DNA of 5,310 nucleotides, from the NCBI GenBank assembly GCA_021845835.1, contig JAJZVE010000382.1, positions 1 to 5,310 on the forward strand. Reading direction: 5' to 3'. Source of the stretch: Pseudomonadota bacterium (GTDB lineage: Bacteria > Pseudomonadota > Alphaproteobacteria > Acetobacterales > Acetobacteraceae). The notes under the pieces were generated by a model, which saw only the letters and a program-made list of their open reading frames with translations, searched no databases and had not been told where the DNA came from. This document shows, piece after piece, positions 1-5,310 of the stretch (positions are counted from its first letter, which is position 1; every line of letters starts with the position of its first letter). The translations under genes were made by a program, and so were the position numbers.

Positions 1-69
1 GCTGCGCTCGGTGCCGCCATGCACGAGCAGCGTGGCGGGGGGGTGGGGGGGGGGGGCTGGGTCGGGCAT
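1..69 (-). CDS. 5' end of an unidentified gene, truncated by window edge
   Basis: Only the first 23 codons are present, read leftwards from an ATG at 69-67; the frame is open to base 1. The peptide is MPDPAPPPHPPATLLVHGGTERS: a proline-rich, low-complexity start followed by a short hydrophobic strand and a His-Gly-Gly turn (LLVHGG), which reads like the first beta-strand of a globular domain. An AAGGA Shine-Dalgarno-like sequence (84-80, minus strand) lies 10 bases before the ATG, slightly long but acceptable. The prolines are encoded by the C12 and C7 runs, so a one-base slip there would change the frame of everything downstream. An alternative ATG at 88-86 is in another frame and gives a less protein-like peptide. 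I do not recognise the family: the HGG motif recalls Ntn-type isoaspartyl peptidases (HGGAG), but TERS does not match, so no function is proposed. Confidence 0.45.
   Translation of the reverse strand, partial: MPDPAPPPHPPATLLVHGGTERS
37..56. repeat. G7-T-G12 homopolymer tract
   Basis: Positions 37-43 are seven G, 44 is T, and 45-56 are twelve G on the plus strand. On the minus strand this is a C12-A-C7 run falling in codons 5 to 11 of the left-edge reading frame, where it encodes mostly proline. Long mononucleotide runs inside the first codons of a gene are the classic substrate for slipped-strand frame switching, but they are also a common place for sequencing errors. The sequence alone cannot separate the two. 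Confidence 0.9.
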
Positions 70-237
70 GGGCGGCGCGTCCTTGCATGGTCTGGACCGA
101 CCGTGGACGCCCCGGGGCTGCGGCCCACGCCGCCGCCCCTGGCCTCTTTAGCGCGCTTGTTTCACCTCGCCGCAATCCGGCCGGACAAATCACGAGGGAC
201 GGCCGCAGCCGTCGCGCGGCACGCTAGGGGCCGCGGC

Positions 238-266
238 TTGCGCCGTCAACGGGGGCTGCCTATACC
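238..266 (+). promoter_or_regulatory. Candidate sigma-70-type promoter of the tRNA-Gly gene
   Basis: A TTGCGC hexamer at 238-243 and a TATACC hexamer at 261-266 are separated by exactly 17 bases. They match the TTGACA and TATAAT consensus at 3 and 4 of 6 positions. Transcription would begin near 273, about a dozen bases before the mature tRNA, and the sequence after the -10 box is very GC-rich, as is usual for stable-RNA promoters under growth-rate control. The rest of the intergenic stretch (70-237) shows only small dyads, TCCGGCCGGA at 176-185 and a GACGGC/GCCGTC hairpin with a 4-base loop at 198-213. No further gene is visible there. Confidence 0.4.
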
Positions 267-284
267 GGCAACCGCCGCGCCTGT

Positions 285-358
285 GCGGGTGTAGTTCAAT
301 GGTAGAACGGCAGCTTCCCAAGCTGCATACGAGGGTTCGATTCCCTTCACCCGCTCCA
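285..358 (+). tRNA. tRNA-Gly (anticodon CCC)
   Basis: A full cloverleaf can be folded by hand. The acceptor stem is 285-291 (GCGGGTG) with 348-354 (CACCCGC), all seven pairs matched. The D stem is GTTC (294-297) with GAAC (305-308), and the loop contains GG. The anticodon stem is GCAGC (310-314) with GCTGC (322-326), enclosing the loop TTCCCAA (315-321). The anticodon is CCC at 317-319, read after the invariant T at 316, so it decodes GGG glycine codons. The T arm is 331-335 with 343-347 around TTCGATT, with one G-T pair. Discriminator T355 is followed by an encoded CCA (356-358). No long variable arm or intron is seen. CCC is the minor Gly acceptor in many bacteria and is useful in a GC-rich genome. 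The gene converges on the alpha-glucosidase gene, whose stop codon is only 13 bases away. Confidence 0.97.
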
Positions 359-371
359 GCCGCGTCGCCGC

Positions 372-2009
372 TCAGGCGGGCACGGGCGTGCGGCTCTCCA
401 CCGTCTGCAACACCGCGAACAGCGCGCCGAACCGCGCCAGCATCGCCGTCTCGCCGTCGATCGGCGGGGCGAATCCCGTTTCGGGCAGCGCGCGCAGGCC
501 GGTGAAGGCGCCGAGATCGGCCGCCGTCGGCGTCTCCGCCAGATTGAACAGCGCCAGCACGCGCTCCCCGCCGCATTCGCGCACGAAGCCGAGCAGCGGC
601 GCCGGCAGATCGAGCGGCAGCAGCCGGCCGCGCCGCAGTGCCTTGCAGCCGCGCCGGAAGCGCAGGAAACGCTGCCAGTCGTGGCACAACTGCGACCGAT
701 CGGCGGCGAGCGGCAGGTGTGCCGCCGGCACCGGCAGCCAGGGCGTACCGGCGGTGAAGCCGGCCTGCGGTGCGTCGCCGGCCCACGGCAGCGGCGTGCG
801 GCTGCCGTCGCGGCCGCGGAATTCCGGGAAATAGGCGATGCCGAACGGGTCGCGCAGGTCCGCGAACGTCAGCTCCGCCTCGGTGAGCCCCAGCTCCTCG
901 CCCTGATAGACCGAGACGCTGCCACGCAGGCTGAGCAGAAGCGCCATCAGCAGCCGCGCGAAATCGGGGTCGTGTCCCGCCGCGCGCCCGCGCGGATGCC
1001 AGCGGCTCGCCGCGCGCTCGACGTCGTGGTTGGAGAAGCTCCAGCACGGCCAGCCGCTCTCGTTCGCCGCCATTTCCGCCAGCAGGGCGCGCAGGGTCGC
1101 ATGGTCAAAGCCGCCGCGCAGCGGGCGCAGCGTGTAGGCCATGTGCAGATGGCGGTCGCCTGCGGTGAGCCGGCGCACGCGCTCGAACGCGCCGTCCTGG
1201 CTGGAAATCTCGCCGAGCGTGGTGCGGCCGGGAAAGCGGTCGATCAGACGCCGCACCTGCGCCAGCACGCCGGGCGTGTCCGGCTGCATCATGTCGTGCA
1301 GATGCCGCTGCAGGCCGAACGGTTTCGCCGGCACGCCGCCCGCCGGCAGCGGCGCCGGCGGGTTCGGGCGCAGGTGCCGGTCATGCGTCATGAAGTCGAT
1401 GGCATCGAGCCTGAACCCATCGACGCCGCGGCGCAGCCAGAACTCGCCGCTCTCCAGGATCGCGTCCATCACGTCGGGGTTGTGCAGGTTGAGCGCCGGC
1501 TGCTGGCGCAGGAAATGGTGCAGGTAGTATTGCCGCCGCCGCGGCTCCCACGCCCAGGCGGCGCCGCCGAACACGGACAGCCAGTTGTTGGGCGGCGTGC
1601 CGTCCGGCTGCGGGTCGGCCCAGACATACCAGTCGGCATGCCGGCCTTCCCGCCCCGCGCGGCTGGCGAGGAACCAGGCGTGACGGTCGGAGGTGTGGCT
1701 CCAGACCTGGTCGATCAGCACTTTCAGCCCGAGCGCGTGCGCGCGCGCCACCAGCGCGTCGAAATCCGCGAGCGTGCCGAACACGGGATCGACCGCCAGA
1801 TGGTCCGATACGTCATAGCCGAAATCGGCCTGCGGCGAGCAGAAGAACGGACACAGCCAGATCGCGTCCACACCGAGCCGCGCCACGTAATCCAGCCTGG
1901 CGGTCACGCCCCGCAGGTCGCCGATGCCGTCGCCGTTGCTGTCGAAGAAGCTGCGCGGATAGATCTGATAGATCACCGCGCCGCGCCACCAGTCGTCCGC
2001 GTGCGTCAT
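372..2009 (-). CDS. GH13-family alpha-glucosidase (oligo-1,6-glucosidase-like)
   Basis: This 545-residue protein is a retaining glycoside hydrolase that should cleave terminal alpha-glucosidic bonds in small maltose-, isomaltose- or sucrose-like sugars. No signal peptide is present, so it probably acts in the cytoplasm. The N-terminal TIM-barrel entry motif WWRGAVIYQIYPRSFFDSNGDGIGDL covers residues 7-32. Conserved region I is DQVWSH (D100-H105), followed by TSDRHAWF. The nucleophile is D202 in GFRLD (198-202), the acid/base is E267 in TLGE, and the transition-state Asp is D329 in SNHD (326-329). YQGEELGL (368-375) marks the end of the barrel, and a C-terminal beta domain follows. Ser rather than Asn before His105 and the spacing of the triad resemble the GH13_23 alpha-glucosidases of proteobacteria such as Halomonas HaG, from memory. 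The exact substrate cannot be read from sequence. The ATG at 2009 is chosen over an in-frame GTG at 2024 because that GTG runs into the Shine-Dalgarno sequence and the protein alignment begins at MTHADDWW. The gene follows ccmB by 93 bases on the same strand, without an obvious functional link and without a neighbouring sugar transporter or LacI-type regulator in view. Confidence 0.93.
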   Translation of the reverse strand: MTHADDWWRGAVIYQIYPRSFFDSNGDGIGDLRGVTARLDYVARLGVDAIWLCPFFCSPQADFGYDVSDHLAVDPVFGTLADFDALVARAHALGLKVLIDQVWSHTSDRHAWFLASRAGREGRHADWYVWADPQPDGTPPNNWLSVFGGAAWAWEPRRRQYYLHHFLRQQPALNLHNPDVMDAILESGEFWLRRGVDGFRLDAIDFMTHDRHLRPNPPAPLPAGGVPAKPFGLQRHLHDMMQPDTPGVLAQVRRLIDRFPGRTTLGEISSQDGAFERVRRLTAGDRHLHMAYTLRPLRGGFDHATLRALLAEMAANESGWPCWSFSNHDVERAASRWHPRGRAAGHDPDFARLLMALLLSLRGSVSVYQGEELGLTEAELTFADLRDPFGIAYFPEFRGRDGSRTPLPWAGDAPQAGFTAGTPWLPVPAAHLPLAADRSQLCHDWQRFLRFRRGCKALRRGRLLPLDLPAPLLGFVRECGGERVLALFNLAETPTAADLGAFTGLRALPETGFAPPIDGETAMLARFGALFAVLQTVESRTPVPA

Positions 2010-2063
2010 CCGGTTTCTCCTCACGGCCGCGTGTACGAGATCACGCGGCCGTGTTCAACCGGA
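2009..2063 (-). promoter_or_regulatory. Two-tier stem-loop in the alpha-glucosidase leader (possible translational control element or operator)
   Basis: The inner arms CACGGCCGCGTG (2022-2033) and CACGCGGCCGTG (2042-2053) are perfect 12-bp reverse complements around an 8-base loop. Outside them, TCCGGTT (2009-2015) and AACCGGA (2057-2063) form a further 7-bp perfect arm that includes the A of the start codon. In the minus-strand RNA the Shine-Dalgarno sequence lies in the asymmetric internal loop (AGGAGA opposite GAA), so the fold could restrict ribosome access. At DNA level each inner arm is itself a partial dyad (CACG-N4-CGTG), and the arm centres are 20 bp apart, about two helical turns, which would also suit a dimeric repressor. 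A weak minus-strand promoter TTGAAC (2058-2053), 17 bases, TACACG (2035-2030) overlaps the dyad. No U-run follows the stem in the ccmB transcription direction, so it does not look like an ordinary intrinsic terminator. Confidence 0.6.
2017..2021 (-). promoter_or_regulatory. Ribosome binding site of the alpha-glucosidase gene
   Basis: On the minus strand the sequence is GTGAGGAGAAACCGGATG. AGGAG at 2021-2017 lies 7 bases before the ATG at 2009 and is a strong Shine-Dalgarno match. It decides the start: the in-frame GTG at 2024-2022 directly abuts this site, has no ribosome site of its own that I can see, and is part of a stem-loop arm. Confidence 0.8.
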
Positions 2064-2102
2064 ACTTGTGCTTGACTTCGCGCTGCTGTCCTGGTCCGCG
2101 CT

Positions 2103-2768
2103 TCATTCCGCCGCGCTGCGCAGCGCCGCCCCGGCGGCGAGCGGACACAGCGGCAAGGCGGCGGCCAGCAGGGCGGCGAGGAACAGCAAATGCGGGCGCG
2201 GCGACTGGCCGAAGGCGGCGGCATCCGCCCCGGCGACGCCGAAGATCAGGATCGGGGTGGCGAGCGGCAGCACCAGCAGCGGCAGCAGCACGCCGCCGCG
2301 CCGCGCCCCCAGCACCACGGCGGCGCCCACGGTGCCGAGCAGCGACAGCAGCAGCGTGGACGGCAGCAGGCCGAGCAGCAGCACCGGCAGCGCCTCTGGC
2401 CCGATGCGCAGCATGACCGCGATCGGTGCGGCGGCGAGCAGCAGCGGCAGCCCGGTGACCAGCCAGTGCGCCGCCGCCTTGACCAGCGCCAGCGCCGGCG
2501 CCGGCAGGCCGAACAGCAGCATCTGGTCCAGCGAGCCGTCGTCGAGGTCGGCGCCGAACAGCCGGTCGAGCGGCAGGATGGCGGCGAGCAGCGCGCAGAC
2601 ATAGACGATGCCGGGCGCCAGCCGCCCCAGCGTCTCCGGTGCCGGACCGATGGCGAGCGGGAACAGCGAGGCGGCCAGCACGAAGAACAGCAGCGCCGCC
2701 AGCGTGTCGGCGCCGTGCCGCAGCGCCAGCAGCAGCTCGCGGCGGAGCAGGGCGAGGAAGTGGGTCAC
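2103..2768 (-). CDS. ccmB: Haem exporter/cytochrome c biogenesis membrane protein CcmB
   Basis: CcmB is the inner-membrane permease subunit of the CcmABCD complex of System I cytochrome c maturation. With CcmA it uses ATP hydrolysis to release haem-loaded CcmE for delivery to apocytochromes. The 221-residue product is almost entirely hydrophobic, with about six membrane segments at roughly 22-42, 47-65, 104-121, 125-155, 159-178 and 194-214. The family motif FxxDxxxGxLDQ is seen as FGADLDDGSLDQM (71-83), and the conserved TPILIFG is at 171-177. A GTG at 2768 is chosen as the start: it gives the usual family length of about 220 residues, begins at the conserved THFLALLRREL, and lies 4 bases after the ccmA stop, which suits translational coupling. 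An in-frame ATG at 2795 would add nine residues inside ccmA and has no visible Shine-Dalgarno. Unlike the common ccmABC(D) order, ccmC does not follow; the next gene is a GH13 enzyme. Confidence 0.92.
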   Translation of the reverse strand: MTHFLALLRRELLLALRHGADTLAALLFFVLAASLFPLAIGPAPETLGRLAPGIVYVCALLAAILPLDRLFGADLDDGSLDQMLLFGLPAPALALVKAAAHWLVTGLPLLLAAAPIAVMLRIGPEALPVLLLGLLPSTLLLSLLGTVGAAVVLGARRGGVLLPLLVLPLATPILIFGVAGADAAAFGQSPRPHLLFLAALLAAALPLCPLAAGAALRSAAE

Positions 2769-2772
2769 TGCA

Positions 2773-3363
2773 CTACGCCCCGAGCACCAGTTCATCCGCG
2801 CCCGGCAGCGGCAGCGGCAGGTGCGTCGCCGCCACCACCATTCCGCCGCCGTCGCGGTGCCGCGCCAGCATCGCGCCGAACCGCGCCACCGACGCCGCGT
2901 CCAGTCCCAGCGTCGGCTCGTCGAGCAGCCAGAGCGGGGTCGCGCGCATCATCAGGCGCGCCAGCGCCAGCCGCCGCCGCTGCCCGGCCGAGAGCAGCCG
3001 CGCCGGCAGGTCGGCGAGCGGCGTCAGCCCGACCGCGGCCAGCGCCGCCGCGACCGCCGCGCGTCCGCCCCAGCCGCGCAGGTTCTCGGCCGCGGTCAGA
3101 CCGAGCTTCACCGCGTCCAGATGGCCCATGTAGGCGACGCGCGCGGCATGCGCCGGCAGGTCGTCCAGCGCGTTGGCGCCCTGCCACAGCAGCCGGCCCG
3201 CCTCCAGCCGCCCCAGCCCTGCCAGCAGGCGCAGCAGCGTACTCTTGCCCGCGCCGTTGGGCCCGGTGAGCAGCAGCGCACCGCCCGCCGCGACGCGGAA
3301 GGAAAGCCCCGCGAACACCAGCCGCTCGCCGCGGATCGTGGCCAGTCCCTCTGCCTGCAACAC
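2773..3363 (-). CDS. ccmA: Cytochrome c biogenesis ABC transporter ATP-binding protein CcmA
   Basis: CcmA is the cytoplasmic ATPase subunit of the CcmABCD complex and partners CcmB. The 196-residue protein is a single ABC nucleotide-binding domain of normal family length. Walker A is GPNGAGKST (34-42). The Q-loop region carries YMGHLDAVK (78-86), with the YxGH form typical of CcmA. The signature is [14 protein letters not shown] (124-137), Walker B is LWLLDEP (144-150) with catalytic E149, the D-loop is GLD (153-155) and the switch histidine is H181 in ATH. All ATPase motifs are intact. The start is a GTG at 3363, with AAGGG (3378-3374) 10 bases and a G run 6 bases upstream; a TTG at 3360 is a less likely alternative. 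ccmB begins four bases after its TAG stop. The 5' flank consists of a 13-bp tandem repeat, and acnA is divergent. The start is less certain than the function. Confidence 0.95.
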   Translation of the reverse strand: MLQAEGLATIRGERLVFAGLSFRVAAGGALLLTGPNGAGKSTLLRLLAGLGRLEAGRLLWQGANALDDLPAHAARVAYMGHLDAVKLGLTAAENLRGWGGRAAVAAALAAVGLTPLADLPARLLSAGQRRRLALARLMMRATPLWLLDEPTLGLDAASVARFGAMLARHRDGGGMVVAATHLPLPLPGADELVLGA

Positions 3364-3376
3364 CCTTACCCCGCCC

Positions 3377-3435
3377 TTGCTGCCCAGCCTTGCTGCCCAG
3401 CCTTGCTGCCCAGCCTTGCTGCCCAGCCTTGCTGC
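3377..3435. repeat. 13-bp tandem repeat, 4.5 copies, upstream of ccmA
   Basis: The unit TTGCTGCCCAGCC is repeated without any mismatch at 3377-3389, 3390-3402, 3403-3415 and 3416-3428, and the first seven bases recur at 3429-3435. The array ends 14 bases before the ccmA start codon and would lie in the ccmA leader. On the ccmA strand each unit junction presents an AAGG, and the last copy leads into the AAGGGCGGGG that probably serves as the ccmA ribosome site. Perfect identity between copies suggests recent expansion by replication slippage. The unit is not a multiple of three and the array is not inside a credible gene. Confidence 0.95.
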
Positions 3436-3444
3436 ATCGCAACA

Positions 3445-3461
3445 GCCGTCCTGTGGACGGC
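3445..3461. repeat. 7-bp perfect inverted repeat in the ccmA-acnA intergenic region
   Basis: GCCGTCC (3445-3451) and GGACGGC (3455-3461) are perfect reverse complements separated by TGT. No T-run follows on either strand, so it is not a classical intrinsic terminator. It overlaps the candidate acnA -35 hexamer (3454-3459), so a role as a regulator-binding dyad is possible, though short GC hairpins arise easily by chance in such DNA. Confidence 0.6.
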
Positions 3462-3482
3462 CCTGCGCCGGTGTGGTTTAAG
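3454..3482 (+). promoter_or_regulatory. Candidate acnA promoter
   Basis: TGGACG at 3454-3459 and TTTAAG at 3477-3482 are spaced by 17 bases, and each matches the sigma-70 consensus at 4 of 6 positions. Transcription would begin near 3489 and give a leader of about 78 bases before the acnA ATG. The match is weak, but this is the least GC-rich part of the intergenic region and I see no better plus-strand pair. The rest of the leader (3490-3566) holds a CA-rich stretch and a GCGC-rich alternating run at about 3527-3546. Confidence 0.3.
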
Positions 3483-3566
3483 CCCGATTCGCTGCAACAC
3501 ACACGCCCACTCGCCGCCTCCCTCCAGCGCGCGGCGCGCGCGGCGCAGACCTATAGGGCATCGCGC

Positions 3567-5310
<1,744 letters not shown>

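Noticed and set aside
190..1047. 285-codon minus-strand frame that overlaps the tRNA and the end of the alpha-glucosidase gene
   Set aside because: It crosses a confidently folded tRNA gene antisense and is in a different frame of the alpha-glucosidase gene; its product is Arg/Ala-rich noise.
2022..2053. Perfect inverted repeat as an intrinsic terminator for ccmB
   Set aside because: No T-run follows in the direction of ccmB transcription; the stem is followed by AGGAGAAA and the next start codon, so a leader or operator role fits better.
681..2075. 464-codon open frame on the plus strand, antisense to the alpha-glucosidase gene
   Set aside because: It lies opposite a gene with complete catalytic motifs, its translation is Arg/Gln/Ala/Val-rich without any recognisable domain, and such long antisense frames are expected in GC-rich DNA.
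2190..3269. 359-codon plus-strand frame opposite ccmA and ccmB
   Set aside because: The translation is dominated by Gln, Arg, Ala and Pro, and it is a shadow of the codon bias in ccmAB, both of which have firm motif support.
3377..3435. CRISPR-like array
   Set aside because: The 13-bp units are directly adjacent with no spacers, and no cas gene is present.
3527..3546. GCGC-rich alternating run before acnA as a Z-DNA or regulatory element
   Set aside because: The alternation is imperfect and such runs are common in DNA of this composition; nothing else supports a function.

Overview
The window looks like chromosomal DNA from a GC-rich alphaproteobacterium. The strongest evidence is the aconitase reading frame, whose wording (for example [19 protein letters not shown] and [15 protein letters not shown]) is typical of alphaproteobacterial AcnA, together with a System I cytochrome c maturation pair (ccmA, ccmB) divergent from acnA. 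That gene neighbourhood is known in several alphaproteobacteria. An affiliation near Rhodospirillales/Acetobacteraceae is my impression from the protein sequences, not a proven assignment.

Layout from left to right. Positions 1-69 hold the first 23 codons of a minus-strand gene that runs off the left edge, with a G7-T-G12 homopolymer inside its start. Positions 70-284 are intergenic and contain a plausible promoter for a plus-strand tRNA-Gly(CCC) at 285-358. Thirteen bases beyond the tRNA is the 3' end of a convergent, minus-strand GH13 alpha-glucosidase gene (372-2009). Its start is preceded by a very strong stem-loop (12-bp perfect arms plus a 7-bp outer arm) that places the Shine-Dalgarno sequence in an internal loop. 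Upstream on the same strand are ccmB (2103-2768) and ccmA (2773-3363), four bases apart and evidently co-transcribed. Between ccmA and the divergent acnA lies a 203-base region with four and a half copies of a 13-bp tandem repeat close to the ccmA start, a 7-bp perfect hairpin, and a weak candidate acnA promoter. acnA starts at 3567 on the plus strand and runs off the right edge after 581 complete codons, about two thirds of the protein.

Functionally the window joins house-keeping central metabolism (aconitase in the TCA cycle), part of the c-type cytochrome assembly machinery (CcmAB, haem release/export ATPase) and a probable intracellular or periplasm-independent alpha-glucoside hydrolase. 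The ccmC, ccmD and later ccm genes do not follow ccmB here, so the ccm set appears split. I found no mobile element, CRISPR array, phage gene or defence system, and nothing that amounts to a new multi-gene system. The most interesting items are the structured alpha-glucosidase leader, the 13-bp repeat next to ccmA, and the long G tract at the start of the left-edge gene.
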